The translations under genes were made by a program, and so were the position numbers. The notes under the pieces are model-generated. The model was given only the letters and a program-made list of their open reading frames with translations. It was not told where the DNA came from and searched no databases. 64,000 nt of DNA, taken from positions 1 to 64,000 of the forward strand of contig CAMFLW010000002.1 of assembly GCA_945957575.1 (NCBI GenBank), read 5' to 3'. The stretch comes from an uncultured Aeromonas sp. (GTDB lineage: Bacteria; Pseudomonadota; Gammaproteobacteria; Enterobacterales; Aeromonadaceae). Shown here piece after piece: positions 42,956 through 52,821 of the stretch; within the stretch, counting starts at the first letter, position 1, and the number at the start of each line of letters is the position of its first letter.

Positions 42956-43369
42956 ATGTACGCCAGCGTCAATGACATGGTGATCCGCTTTGGCGAGGCC
43001 GAGTTGCTGCGCCTGGCCATGACGCCGACCGGTGAGCTGGATCAGGCGGCCATCACCATCGCCCTGCAGGATGCAGGCGCCTTGATCGATGGCTATCTGG
43101 CGGGTCGCTATCCCTTGCCGCTGGCCCATATCCCGAGTGCCCTGGTACCTATCTGCGCCGATATCGCCCGTCACCGTCTCTATGGTGAACAGGCCCCGGA
43201 GCAGATAGCCAAGCGCAACGAGGCGGCCCTGGCCTTTCTGAAATCGGTTGGCAAGGGGGAGCTGGCGCTGGGGTTGGCATCCGATGGCGCCACCCTGGAG
43301 AGCCAGAACCTGGCTCAACTGCAGTCGGATGGGCGGGTGTTCGGGCGGGATAAGGGGGGCTTTCTATGA
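42956..43369 (+). CDS. Head completion protein (Mu gp36, DUF1320)
   Basis: 137 residues, DUF1320 pattern: MYASVNDMVIRFGEAELLRLA, ALQDAGALIDGYLAGRYPLPL, PSALVPICADIARHRLYGE. Such proteins form the connector between portal and tail. GGAG precedes the ATG; the stop overlaps the next gene. Confidence 0.88.
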   Translation: MYASVNDMVIRFGEAELLRLAMTPTGELDQAAITIALQDAGALIDGYLAGRYPLPLAHIPSALVPICADIARHRLYGEQAPEQIAKRNEAALAFLKSVGKGELALGLASDGATLESQNLAQLQSDGRVFGRDKGGFL

Positions 43370-43812
43370 GCCAACCCGCCAACCAGTCTGGTACCGAACT
43401 CGACTACCTGCAGGCGGGCGAGCGGCTGCGTGAGTTGCTGGCCCCCCTGAAAACCAAGGGGCTCAAGGAGGTGTTTGTGGCCACCGATGTGGCGGCCATC
43501 GCCAATCTGGGCCAGCACAGTCCGGCGGTGCATGTGGTCTATCAGGGCGAACGTGAGAGCGAAGGCACCCAGTCAGGCCGGGCCAGCAGCTTTGATCAAC
43601 TCTGGTTGCTGGTGCTGGTGCATCGTGCCAGCCCCAGGGAGGTCAGTGCCGGAGTGTGGCTTGCCCGCATCCTGCAGGCCGTCAGTGGGCGAGCATGTGG
43701 TGACAGTACCTTTCGCCGCGAAACCCCACCGGTCAAACCCAGTTACAGCGGCGGTGCGGCTTATTTGCCGCTTGCCTTTACTACCCGAGTGAAATTCAAA
43801 GGAGAGCGATGA
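43366..43812 (+). CDS. Tail terminator-like protein (Mu gp37, DUF1834)
   Basis: 148 residues, DUF1834 pattern: AIANLGQHSPAVHVVYQGER, SSFDQLWLLVLVHRAS, LPLAFTTRVKFKGER. It follows gp36 as in Mu and caps the head end of the tail. Overlaps both neighbours. Confidence 0.85.
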   Translation: MSQPANQSGTELDYLQAGERLRELLAPLKTKGLKEVFVATDVAAIANLGQHSPAVHVVYQGERESEGTQSGRASSFDQLWLLVLVHRASPREVSAGVWLARILQAVSGRACGDSTFRRETPPVKPSYSGGAAYLPLAFTTRVKFKGER

Positions 43813-44561
43813 TGAGCGAAACACTGCACCTGGAAGGGGATCTCTTTATCGAGACCTTTACCAACGGGGTCTCGGCCGGGGTGATTGGCCCCATCGATGT
43901 GGATAGCCTGGAAGTGAAACCCGACAGCCAGAAGATCTCGATTCCCAGCAAGCGCAAGGGGCAATACGGTCAGGCGCGGGAGAACTACCACATTCCCAAG
44001 CCTGCCATGGTCACCATCAAGACCACCGAGATCCCGCCCGTGCTGCTGGCCGCCGCCTTTATGGGTCTGGAGAGCCCCATCAATCAGGGGGCCGGGACGA
44101 TGACTGATCTGCCAGTGACCCTGCCCGCCTGGCCGAAGTGGGCCCAGCTGGGCAAGAGCAATATTGCCGCAACCGGTCTGGCGATCAAGGAAGGGGCCAC
44201 GGCGCTGGTAGTGGGTACCGATATCGAGGTCAACTATGCGCTCGGGCTGGTACGGGCGATCAAGGGTGGCTCGGTGGCGGACGGCGGCAGCCTGACGGTC
44301 AGCGGTACCTATAACGCGGTGACTGGTACCCGCATCGCGGGCAACATCCAGCCGGAGATCAAGGCGCGACTGCTGCTTGATGGCCGCAGTATCGTCAGTG
44401 GCGAAGCCATCAAACTGACAGTGCCCCGTGCCAGCTTGTCCCCCAAGAAGGCGGTGGACTTTATGAGCGACAAGCCCATCGAGATCGAGCTGGAGGGGGA
44501 GCTGCTGGCCGTGGATGGCGAGACCGCCCCCTTCTATGTGGATCGACCGGTCACCGTTTAA
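43812..44561 (+). CDS. Major tail tube protein
   Basis: About 249 residues, beta-rich, with a C-terminal Ig-like portion. The region IDVDSLEVKPDSQKISIPSKRKGQYGQ and LLAAAFMGLESPINQGAGT suggest a siphovirus tail tube. It sits where Mu has the sheath/tube pair, but no sheath gene is present. Two adjacent ATG codons; the second is used. Confidence 0.75.
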   Translation: MSETLHLEGDLFIETFTNGVSAGVIGPIDVDSLEVKPDSQKISIPSKRKGQYGQARENYHIPKPAMVTIKTTEIPPVLLAAAFMGLESPINQGAGTMTDLPVTLPAWPKWAQLGKSNIAATGLAIKEGATALVVGTDIEVNYALGLVRAIKGGSVADGGSLTVSGTYNAVTGTRIAGNIQPEIKARLLLDGRSIVSGEAIKLTVPRASLSPKKAVDFMSDKPIEIELEGELLAVDGETAPFYVDRPVTV

Positions 44562-44586
44562 CCCCTGCTTGTTGTTCAACCGACTC

Positions 44587-44612
44587 AAAGGCCCCGATCG
44601 CTCGGGGCCTTT
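44587..44612 (+). terminator. Terminator after tail tube gene
   Basis: 11-bp stem AAAGGCCCCGA/TCGGGGCCTTT with loop TCGC; a short T3 end. It is placed directly before the third late-promoter motif. Confidence 0.75.
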
Positions 44613-44620
44613 GCTTATGA

Positions 44621-44638
44621 CTAATCCGCCATAAACCC
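44621..44638 (+). promoter_or_regulatory. Late-promoter activator motif, copy 3 (tail operon)
   Basis: CTAATCCGCCATAAACCC: differs from copy 1 at two positions. It lies 68 bp before the tape-measure start. CATATG at 44664-44669 is a possible -10. Confidence 0.55.
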
Positions 44639-44705
44639 GCCCATCCCTGCCCATCCTGCACCATATGGCAATCGGCCCAGTAGCCTTATGAGCGCAGGAA
44701 ATCTG

Positions 44706-47549
44706 ATGAGCACCAACACCACCCTCAAACTTGCCCTGGAGCTGGCGGCCAAAGTCACCGGCCGGGAAGACTTGGCCGCGTTGGCGAGTGAGGTGCAGGA
44801 GCTGGGCCCTATCTCAGACGAGACGGCCGCCGAAACGGCGCAGTTGGCCGAGAGCCTCGAATCGTTAAGCCGCCAGCAGGCGCTGATCCAGCAGTTCAAT
44901 GACTCAAAAGCCGCCCTGACCCAGCTCGAACTGGCGACCGTGCTCAGTCGTGACAAGCTGGAGCAGTTGCGCCGCTCCAGCCAAGCAGGCGCCGGTGATG
45001 CCAAGGCGCTGGCCGAACAAGAGCGGTTGCTGGCTTCCGAGGTCAAGCAACTGGAGCGCCAGCTGGTCGCTCAGTCCGCCAGTCATACCCGCCTCCATGC
45101 AGGGCTCAAGCAGTCCGGGCTCGATACCAAGAACCTTGCCCAGGAACAGCAGCGCCTGCAGCGTGAGCTGACCAAGAGTGTCGCCCAGACCGAGCGGCTG
45201 GGGCGCGAGTTTAGCCAGGGTAGTCAGCAGGCCGGTGGCTTGCAGGGGGCCATCGGCAGCCTGACCGGGCGCCTAGTGGCGTTGGCTGGTACCTGGTTTG
45301 GTATCCAGACCCTTACCACCCAACTGATGGCCATGTTCCAGACTGGCGACCAAGCCGAGCGCCTCGATGTGCAGCTCAAGGCGGTGATGGGGTCGATTGC
45401 CGGTGGCAAAGAGGCGTCAGCCTGGATCCAAGACTTTGCCAAGAACACCCCCCTGCAGCTTAGTGAAGTCACCCAGGTATTCGTGCGGCTCAAGGCGTTC
45501 GGCATCGACCCCATGGCTGGGGCCATGCAGGGCATTGTCGATCAAGCGTTCAAATTGGGCGGCGGTTTTGAAGAGGTGCAGGGCATCTCCCTGGCGCTCG
45601 GCCAAGCCTGGGCCAAGCAGAAATTGCAGGGGGAGGAGATCCTGCAGCTGATTGAGCGGGGCGTGCCTGTCTGGCAGATGTTGGAGCAGGTAACTGGCAA
45701 GAATACTGCCGAGCTGCAGAAGCTCTCTGAGGCGGGCAAGTTGGGCCGCGAGACCATCTCCGCCCTGATGAACGAGATTGCTGCCCAATCGCGTGGTGCG
45801 GCAGCAGACAACATGAGCCTGCTCTCCGGGCTTATCTCCAATGCCCAGGATAATCTCGCCAAGTTTTACCGGATGGTGGCCGAGAGCGGGGCGCTGGCCT
45901 GGCTCAAAAAACAGCTGGCCAACCTTAATGCCGAATTTGAGGCGATGGCCAGGGATGGCCGCCTGCAGGAGTGGGCCAAGCGCCTCTCCGATGGCTTTAT
46001 CACCATGGGGGAAACCCTCAAGTCGCTGATCCAGACCCTCTATGAGTGGCGCACCGCGCTGACCGTGCTGGCCCAGGCTTGGGTCGGCCTGAAAATCACG
46101 GGCTGGATGGGTGATCTGCGCAGCCTCTATGCCCAGTTTATTGCCATGCCTGTGGCGACCGCGACAGCAGCAGGCGGTATGACCACTGTGGGCACAGCAG
46201 CAGCTGGGGCTGCCATCGGGGTCAGGGTGCTGGGCGCCGCCGTCAAGGGGCTACTGGCCGCCGTTGCGGTCGAGTCCATCATCCAGATCACACAGTTCGC
46301 CTCCGCCCTGCGTCAGCTGGTGCAGGCTGAGCTGGCACTCCGGGAGGCGCAAGCGCTGCGCTCCGAGACTCAGGCCCGCCTCAATGGCCAGTTTGCCGCC
46401 TTGTCAACGGAGCTCGGTGTTGCCATCACCAGCATGGCGGATCTCGATCGCCTGGTCGCCGAGGGCAAGGTGCATTACGACGAGGCCACTGGAAGCTGGC
46501 GACAAGGCGCTGCAGTCGTTAAAGCGCTGGGGGATGAGGCAAAGAGTACCCGTGATTATCTGGCCGAGATTAATGCAGTGGCCAAGCAAACCGCCGCTGA
46601 TGGCCCAGCCAAGCTGGCCAAGGCGTTTGAGGTGCTGGGGTTGGACTTCGAACGAGCCAATGGCCGTATCGGTGAGGGATTTCAGAAGACCATCGGCGCC
46701 CTGGATGTATTGGTGGCGCACACGGGCGCCAGTAGTGCCGCCATCGAGGAGGCGCTGGCCGCCGCCTACAACAGCGCCAAGACCACTGCCGAGATCGATG
46801 CGGTGATCGCGCGTCAGAAGCAACTGGCCGCCCAGGGCAAAATCACCGGGGATGCGCTGGCCCGCTCCATGGCCATCGCCGCCGATGCCATGGCCAAGGT
46901 GAAAGGGGGGAGCGGAGAGGCCAAAAAAGCTGTTGCTGCGATTGGTGATGGCTTTGACGAAGCGGCCGCACGGGCCAAAAGCGCCACCGATGCGATGCGC
47001 TCGGGGCTTAAAGGGGTTCAGGATGAAGCCAAGCAGACCAATGCCAGCCTCACCAGTAGCGGCGGGGGCGGTGGTCGAGGCGATATCACCCGCACCGTCA
47101 ATGCCGGTTCTTTCTACTACAAGAGCGTGGATATCAACAGCCTGCGTGGTAATGCCGAGGGGTTGGCCAATACCCTGGCCGGGGTGGAGGAGGAGCTGGC
47201 CCGCTACAGCCAGAAGGTTAAGGACATTCCGGCCTACAGCGAGTGGAGCAAGTATTACGGCGAGAAGTTCCAAAAGGAGATGGAGGTCATGCGGGCTCGC
47301 CTCAAGGAGGAGCTCGGCAAGGCTCTTGCCAAGGAGAGTGCCAAAACCAATCAGGCCGCCGCCCAGCCACCAGTCACAACTGTAGAGCAGCCAGCCCCTG
47401 GCCCCAACACCCCAGGGACACGCAGGCCCTTGTCCGAGCGGATCACCATCGAGCTCAAAGGGGCAGGGGGATCGGCCGAACTGCAGGCCGATGAGGCCAA
47501 TGCGAATGCCCTGATCTCTCTTCTTAAACAGCAAGGACTTCGCCAATGA
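44706..47549 (+). CDS. Tail tape-measure protein
   Basis: 947 residues. The N-terminal 170 are coiled coil (long Glu/Gln/Leu heptads). About 200-400 form the conserved tape-measure domain: QAERLDVQLKAVMGSIAGGKEAS, TPLQLSEVTQVFVRLKAFGIDP, QGEEILQLIERGVPVWQMLEQV. Hydrophobic segments lie around 455-530. It sets tail length and may help inject DNA. At about 0.15 nm per residue the tail would be near 140 nm, a rule of thumb only. AGGAAA precedes the ATG at 44706. Confidence 0.93.
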   Translation: MSTNTTLKLALELAAKVTGREDLAALASEVQELGPISDETAAETAQLAESLESLSRQQALIQQFNDSKAALTQLELATVLSRDKLEQLRRSSQAGAGDAKALAEQERLLASEVKQLERQLVAQSASHTRLHAGLKQSGLDTKNLAQEQQRLQRELTKSVAQTERLGREFSQGSQQAGGLQGAIGSLTGRLVALAGTWFGIQTLTTQLMAMFQTGDQAERLDVQLKAVMGSIAGGKEASAWIQDFAKNTPLQLSEVTQVFVRLKAFGIDPMAGAMQGIVDQAFKLGGGFEEVQGISLALGQAWAKQKLQGEEILQLIERGVPVWQMLEQVTGKNTAELQKLSEAGKLGRETISALMNEIAAQSRGAAADNMSLLSGLISNAQDNLAKFYRMVAESGALAWLKKQLANLNAEFEAMARDGRLQEWAKRLSDGFITMGETLKSLIQTLYEWRTALTVLAQAWVGLKITGWMGDLRSLYAQFIAMPVATATAAGGMTTVGTAAAGAAIGVRVLGAAVKGLLAAVAVESIIQITQFASALRQLVQAELALREAQALRSETQARLNGQFAALSTELGVAITSMADLDRLVAEGKVHYDEATGSWRQGAAVVKALGDEAKSTRDYLAEINAVAKQTAADGPAKLAKAFEVLGLDFERANGRIGEGFQKTIGALDVLVAHTGASSAAIEEALAAAYNSAKTTAEIDAVIARQKQLAAQGKITGDALARSMAIAADAMAKVKGGSGEAKKAVAAIGDGFDEAAARAKSATDAMRSGLKGVQDEAKQTNASLTSSGGGGGRGDITRTVNAGSFYYKSVDINSLRGNAEGLANTLAGVEEELARYSQKVKDIPAYSEWSKYYGEKFQKEMEVMRARLKEELGKALAKESAKTNQAAAQPPVTTVEQPAPGPNTPGTRRPLSERITIELKGAGGSAELQADEANANALISLLKQQGLRQ

Positions 47550-47920
47550 ACGTGACCTTAAACAGCGTGCTGCTGCCAGATGATCTGGTCTGGCGCGACG
47601 AGTTCGAGTGGGCGCCGGTCGAGCAGGTGGTGACCACGACCCTGAGCGGCGCCCTGTTGGTGGAGGAGACCGCCAAGCCAGAGGGTCGGCCGCTGACCCT
47701 GAGCGGGCATTGCTCCCGCGCCAAGGTGCAGGAGCTCAAGGTGCTGGAGGCGCAGGTGGCCCAGCTGATGACGTTGACCCTGCTCGATGGCGTGGCCCGC
47801 ACCGTGGTGTGGCGCCGCCCCGGTGTGGTGGCCACCCCACTGGTCGAGATGGCCGACCCGGAAGGGGGCGATCCCTATGCCCTGACCCTGAATCTGACCG
47901 AAATTGAGCGCGGAGAGTAA
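47546..47920 (+). CDS. Minor tail protein, 124 aa
   Basis: Begins MNVTLNSVLLPDDLVWRDEFEW; beta-rich, overlaps the tape measure by 4 bases. It fits the small distal-tail proteins of Mu-like siphoviruses by position; no firm family. Confidence 0.7.
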   Translation: MNVTLNSVLLPDDLVWRDEFEWAPVEQVVTTTLSGALLVEETAKPEGRPLTLSGHCSRAKVQELKVLEAQVAQLMTLTLLDGVARTVVWRRPGVVATPLVEMADPEGGDPYALTLNLTEIERGE

Positions 47921-47924
47921 CCCC

Positions 47925-50900
47925 ATGACCATTCTATCTGGCGATATCAAGCTGATGGCCAGCCAGCGGATGACGGACACTGACGATGGTGGTGGCCGCA
48001 TCACTGGCAAGGAGATCGTCAGCGGCGAACATAACTCAATGTTTCCCGATATCAGCGATCTGGATCGGGCCTATGGGGTGGTGAACCTGCGCAAGGTATT
48101 TCTGGCGGTGCAGACTGACGACACCGACACCTACTATGGTGCGAATGCCGCCGTGCTGCTTCCGCCCTACGATCCGAACGTGGGCCTTGCCCTGATGACC
48201 ACCAAAGACCATCACGACACCCGCAACAACGCCCGCGATGTGGTGGAGCGTTATCTGGCGCGTGGCCCGAAGTGGCAGGGTTTTCTCTACGATACCCAGC
48301 TGGAAGGGCAGCGGGCGATCCGCTTCTTCCAGCGGGTTGAGGCGCGATTGCCGGAGGTTGGCGAAACCCTGGTGATGGTCGGCAACGAGAACAAGGCCGG
48401 GGAGTTCGAGCAGTATGTGCGGGTGCTGGATGTAACCCAGAAGCTGACCAAGTTCCAGATCCCTGGTGTACCCGAGTTCACCCGCAACGTGGTCACCTGC
48501 ACCCTGGCGGATCCGCTGCGCTTCACCTTCGAGGGTGAGCAGCCGACCCCCTATGATGTGGTGACCAACCCCAAGACTGCCCTGCGCGAAACCGTGGTGG
48601 CCGATGCGGCCAACTACTTTGCATCTACCCGGATGGTGGAAGATGCCGCCTTTGGCTCGATGCAGGTACGGGCCAAGACCATTTTCACCCAGCTGGTGCC
48701 TGCGGCCCGCAGCGAGACCCCCGCGGTGGATCTGACTGCTGCCGGTGAGCTGGCCAGCCTGGTGGATTCTGGCCGTGGGCTGGTGAGCATCAACACCGCC
48801 GCCGTGATCTCCCCGAGCCGTGGCCTGTTCCTGGGCAGCGGCGCCAAGCCTGGCACGGTGACCATCACCATCGGCGCGGCCACCATCACCGACAAGGGGG
48901 GCGAGCTGGTTGTTGCCGGGTCGGTGGTCGGCTCCATCGACTATGGCCGTGGCCAGCTGGAGTTCAATGCCCAGTGCCCGAACTACGGCACCCAGAGCAA
49001 GACCGTCTCTTTCTGGCCAGCGGCCCGCCCTGCCCGTATCGCTGACACGGCGCGGATCGAGGTCAAGGCCAACAACCGGGGCTATGCCTACACCATCACC
49101 CTGCATCCGACCCCGGCGCCTGGCACCACTACCGTCAGCTTTATGGCGCAAGGCAAATGGTATGACCTGAAAGACAACGGGCGCGGGGAGCTGCTGGGCA
49201 TCGACCGCTCTTATGGCTCTGGCACCATCAACCTGGCCACCGGTTCGGTGATGCTGACCCTGGGCGCCCTGCCGGATGTGGATACCTCCATCATGTTCAG
49301 CTGGGCCACCCCGGTGAACTACACCAACCGCAGCGGGCAGGCCATCAGCATCGGCAAAAGCGCCTGGCAGCTCCCCCACAAAGGGATCACCCCCAAGAGC
49401 GTGATCCTTACCTGGGGCGATGGCAAGCGGGCCACCGATGTGGCGGGGGACGGCAAGATAAGCGGCGATATCACCGGCATCATCAACTATGCCGAGGGGA
49501 TCATCGACCTGGAGCACGTTACCTTGCCCGCCTTGGGTCAGGAGTACGCCGCCCAGTACCAGTACGGTGAGCCGGTGACCGAGCGCCATATCGAACCTGG
49601 TCGCCTCAATACCCCCGGCCAGGTGGGGCACCTCTCCATCACCCTGGACGGCAAGGACGGTGGCGGCGCCCACAACCTCACACCGGGATCGGTGCGGGTC
49701 AAGTTCAACGCCCTCTATCACAAGTTCGATGTGGACGATCAGGAGCTGGTGATCCAGACCCGTGATCCCATCATCACCCTGCGCGATGACGGGCTGGGCA
49801 AGCTGATCGATGCCAGCGGTGTGGTGCTGGGTGCCATCGACTACGGCGCGGGAACCCTGCACTTTATGCCGGATGGCTCCAGCCCCTTGCCCAAGCCGAA
49901 ATATGCCTGGGTGACCGTGGGCACCCGCTGGGAAGGCAACAACCAGATCGCGGTGCAGCGCTGGACGATGACCGGTATCGAGTACCACAACACCGCCTAT
50001 ACCTTCCCAGACGGCGAACAGGGGTGGGTGGATGTGACCTACCGCAACAACAACAGCGCCGAGGCCCAGAATGCCACTCTGACCGCCCAGGCGCTGCGCA
50101 TAGACGTTACCCCAGGCTTTGCCGAGGCGATCCTGGAGGGGTCGATGCGCTTCACCCTGGGCGGCTCTACCTACGTTGACCGGCAAGGCGTGCTCTACCG
50201 CGACCCGGATCCCTCAACCGGGGCAGGCATCCAGGCTGGCACCATCGACTACTCCAACGGGTTGGCGGTGCTGGCCGACTGGGCAGCCGGGCAACCGGCC
50301 CAGCCATCGCTCCAGAGCCTGGCCACCTCATTCAGTGCCCAGTCGGTGGATGCGGTGACGTTCCGCACCCCAGGCGCACCCTTGGCACCGGGCAGCCTCT
50401 ATATCAGCGCCAACACCGCGAGCGGGCGCCGTATCGAGGCCACGGCAGACGGGGACGGGTTTTTCACCACAACCGACATGGATGGCAAGGTGAACTACCA
50501 GACCGGCATTGTTACCGTGCGCTTTGGCCGCAAGGTCACGGCGGCGGGCAACGAGACCCAGCCATGGTATGACGCCGAACAGGTGGGGGAGGATGGCAAG
50601 ATTTGGAAGCCGATCAGCGTGGTGGCCGACTCCATCCGCTTCAACTGCGTGGTGTTCAGCTATCTGCCGCTCGATGCCGACATTATCGGACTGGATCCGG
50701 TGCGGCTGCCGTCTGATGGCCGGGTGCCGTTTATCCGCAAGGGCAACATCGTGGTGGTGCATAGCACCAAGCGCGGTGCCTACCCGATGGGGGTGACGGC
50801 TGGCCAGCAGTTCAACATCGGGCGCCAGCGGCTGGCGTACTGCCATGTGGAGGATAAGAACGGCAAGCGGCTCGATCCTGCGCTCTATAGCGTCAATCTG

Positions 50901-51542
50901 GATAGCGGCGTGGTCACCCTGGCCACCCCGTTGAACCTGACCGGCTATGTGGAGCCGCTGGCGGTGGTTCACCGGATCGAGGATATGAGCCTGGTCACCG
51001 ATGTGGAGATCTCTGGCCGTCTGGTGCTGGCCCGCCCCCTGTCTCACGCCTATGACGCTGCTGACACCCTGGTGTCGTCAGCACTGATCATGGGCGACTT
51101 GTGGGCGCGTTACACCAACCTGTTTGACCAGCGCACCTGGACGAACAAATGGCAGGACTTTGTAGACGGCGACCAGAGCACGGCGCAGTACAACGACACC
51201 GACTTTCCTATCGTGGTGACCAACCGCGCCACCCTGGAGGAGCGCTGGGCCATCATCTTCCAGAGTAATACCAGCTTTGTGCTGGTCGGGGAGCATGTGG
51301 GCCAGATCGCGCTGGGGGATGTGAATACCGACTTTGCCCCCATCAACCCCAACAACGGCCAGCCCTATTTTCGGCTGGACAAGCGAGGTTGGGGGTCGGG
51401 TTGGGCGAGTGGCAACGTGCTGCGCTTCAACACCAAGGCGGCCAACTTCCCGATCTGGGCCATCCGTACCGTGCTGCAATCGGTGGCAGCCAGCGAAAGC
51501 GACCGCTTTGAGCTGCAACTGCGCGGCAACGTCAACCGCTAA
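47925..51542 (+). CDS. Large tail-tip protein
   Basis: 1,205 residues with repeated beta-sandwich-like units: the pattern of a strand pair, then a GTIDY..G or GSIDYGRGQ turn and a following strand recurs at least five times (SVVGSIDYGRGQLEFN, SGTINLATGSVML, GIINYAEGIIDL, LGAIDYGAGTLHF, AGTIDYSNGLAVL). No signal peptide or membrane segment. It resembles the very large tail proteins of B3/D3112-type transposable siphophages. It probably forms the central tip or fibre. GGAGAG precedes the ATG at 47925. Confidence 0.75.
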   Translation: MTILSGDIKLMASQRMTDTDDGGGRITGKEIVSGEHNSMFPDISDLDRAYGVVNLRKVFLAVQTDDTDTYYGANAAVLLPPYDPNVGLALMTTKDHHDTRNNARDVVERYLARGPKWQGFLYDTQLEGQRAIRFFQRVEARLPEVGETLVMVGNENKAGEFEQYVRVLDVTQKLTKFQIPGVPEFTRNVVTCTLADPLRFTFEGEQPTPYDVVTNPKTALRETVVADAANYFASTRMVEDAAFGSMQVRAKTIFTQLVPAARSETPAVDLTAAGELASLVDSGRGLVSINTAAVISPSRGLFLGSGAKPGTVTITIGAATITDKGGELVVAGSVVGSIDYGRGQLEFNAQCPNYGTQSKTVSFWPAARPARIADTARIEVKANNRGYAYTITLHPTPAPGTTTVSFMAQGKWYDLKDNGRGELLGIDRSYGSGTINLATGSVMLTLGALPDVDTSIMFSWATPVNYTNRSGQAISIGKSAWQLPHKGITPKSVILTWGDGKRATDVAGDGKISGDITGIINYAEGIIDLEHVTLPALGQEYAAQYQYGEPVTERHIEPGRLNTPGQVGHLSITLDGKDGGGAHNLTPGSVRVKFNALYHKFDVDDQELVIQTRDPIITLRDDGLGKLIDASGVVLGAIDYGAGTLHFMPDGSSPLPKPKYAWVTVGTRWEGNNQIAVQRWTMTGIEYHNTAYTFPDGEQGWVDVTYRNNNSAEAQNATLTAQALRIDVTPGFAEAILEGSMRFTLGGSTYVDRQGVLYRDPDPSTGAGIQAGTIDYSNGLAVLADWAAGQPAQPSLQSLATSFSAQSVDAVTFRTPGAPLAPGSLYISANTASGRRIEATADGDGFFTTTDMDGKVNYQTGIVTVRFGRKVTAAGNETQPWYDAEQVGEDGKIWKPISVVADSIRFNCVVFSYLPLDADIIGLDPVRLPSDGRVPFIRKGNIVVVHSTKRGAYPMGVTAGQQFNIGRQRLAYCHVEDKNGKRLDPALYSVNLDSGVVTLATPLNLTGYVEPLAVVHRIEDMSLVTDVEISGRLVLARPLSHAYDAADTLVSSALIMGDLWARYTNLFDQRTWTNKWQDFVDGDQSTAQYNDTDFPIVVTNRATLEERWAIIFQSNTSFVLVGEHVGQIALGDVNTDFAPINPNNGQPYFRLDKRGWGSGWASGNVLRFNTKAANFPIWAIRTVLQSVAASESDRFELQLRGNVNR

Positions 51543-51544
51543 CC

Positions 51545-51578
51545 GGGTGGGGCACCGTGCCCCGCCCTTTATTTTTCT
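51545..51578 (+). terminator. Terminator-like hairpin inside tail operon
   Basis: GGGTGGGGC/GCCCCGCCC stem followed by TTTATTTTTCT. A second small GGGGCA/TGCCCC stem follows at 51581-51595. It may reduce expression of downstream tail genes. Confidence 0.65.
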
Positions 51579-51613
51579 GTGGGGCAAAATGCCCCGCAAT
51601 GGAGAACGGCAAC

Positions 51614-52819
51614 ATGGCTGAATACAAGGTCAAATGGTTTGCAAGCGAGATGCAAGGCGCCCCGAGTCTGGGCGATACCGCAGATGGCGCCCTGGCTGCC
51701 CTGCTCAAGGCGGTGCTGGTCACCGGCTTTGGCACCCTGACGATTAACGCCCTGTCGTTTGATGCCGCCAAGGGGTGGGCGGTGGCCACCTTTAGCGGTG
51801 GCCATGCCTATCTGCAAGATTCAGTTATCCAGGTCGATGGGGTATCGCCTGCCGCCTACAACGGCGAGCATCGGGTGATGCAGGTCAGCAGCACCCAGGT
51901 GTGGTTTGAGCTGGATGCCGGTGACCCAGGCGCACCGGGAAATGGCGCAGCCATGACCATGAAGGTGGCACCGCTGGGCTGGACGATTACCCATGAAAGT
52001 GGTGATGGTAAGGTGTTTATTGTACGCCCCACCAACGTCAGCGAGTCGGGCAATGTCAGCTTGCGCATTGACAATAGCGCATTCAGCGGATGGTCAGGGG
52101 TAACCTATCGTGCGTATCTTGCCAAGGTGGCGATGGTGGAGGATGTGGTTGATATCAACACCTACACCACCATTTTCGAGCACCGTTGGCCTGCGACCAA
52201 GCGCTATTCATCTGGGCGCTGGGATCTGATAGGGGACAGTCAGCTATTTTACTTTCTGCCCTACTACGGCGCCTATAACCGGCAAGCGCTCTATCTGTTC
52301 GGGTATATGCGCAGCATCAGGCCGGGAGACCGTTATCATGCGCTGCTAGTTCATTACCCAACGACTAACGCCGATGAATCAAACCGCCGCTGGGATGCTG
52401 GCAGCGGAAGCAGCTCAAGCTATGTTTATTATTACAACCACGGTGGCCTTTTTGATGCATCGAATCACCGCGCTATTGCTCGCCCATATCATCAGCTGTT
52501 TGGTTCTACCTCTTGGTTTCTAAAAGGACTATTTGCCAGCTTTGGGTCAGGGTTAAGCGTACCCAATGGCCCGGATAACGGTTTTTATGTCAGCACCGAT
52601 CCGATCATGGTGGTTGAAAGCGGCAACCATTTACGTGGTTATTTGCCAGGTATCATATGCCCTTATGGAACTGTGGCTGGTTGGGATAGAAAAAACTTCA
52701 AAAACCTGCCAGCGCTACCTGGCAAGTTGATCCGCTTTATCAATATGCAGCCACATGAGGATCCATACAATAATGGCCAAGTATTGATGGGGTTTGATCT
52801 GACCGGCCCTTGGAGGTAG
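51614..52819 (+). CDS. Tail protein, probable receptor-binding region
   Basis: 401 residues. The first 130 residues are GC-rich and conserved in style (KVKWFASEMQGAPSLGD). From about 52000 the DNA turns AT-richer and the protein becomes rich in Tyr, Ser and Asn (FYFLPYYGAYNRQALYLFGYMR, SGSSSSYVYYYNHGG), typical of host-contact surfaces. GGAG is nine bases before the ATG at 51614. Receptor binding is inferred from composition and position. Confidence 0.65.
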   Translation: MAEYKVKWFASEMQGAPSLGDTADGALAALLKAVLVTGFGTLTINALSFDAAKGWAVATFSGGHAYLQDSVIQVDGVSPAAYNGEHRVMQVSSTQVWFELDAGDPGAPGNGAAMTMKVAPLGWTITHESGDGKVFIVRPTNVSESGNVSLRIDNSAFSGWSGVTYRAYLAKVAMVEDVVDINTYTTIFEHRWPATKRYSSGRWDLIGDSQLFYFLPYYGAYNRQALYLFGYMRSIRPGDRYHALLVHYPTTNADESNRRWDAGSGSSSSYVYYYNHGGLFDASNHRAIARPYHQLFGSTSWFLKGLFASFGSGLSVPNGPDNGFYVSTDPIMVVESGNHLRGYLPGIICPYGTVAGWDRKNFKNLPALPGKLIRFINMQPHEDPYNNGQVLMGFDLTGPWR

Positions 52820-52821
52820 CG

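Noticed and set aside
48036..50186. 716-codon open frame antisense to the large tail protein
   Set aside because: Same cause: a shadow of a GC-rich gene, with no motif and no start signal.
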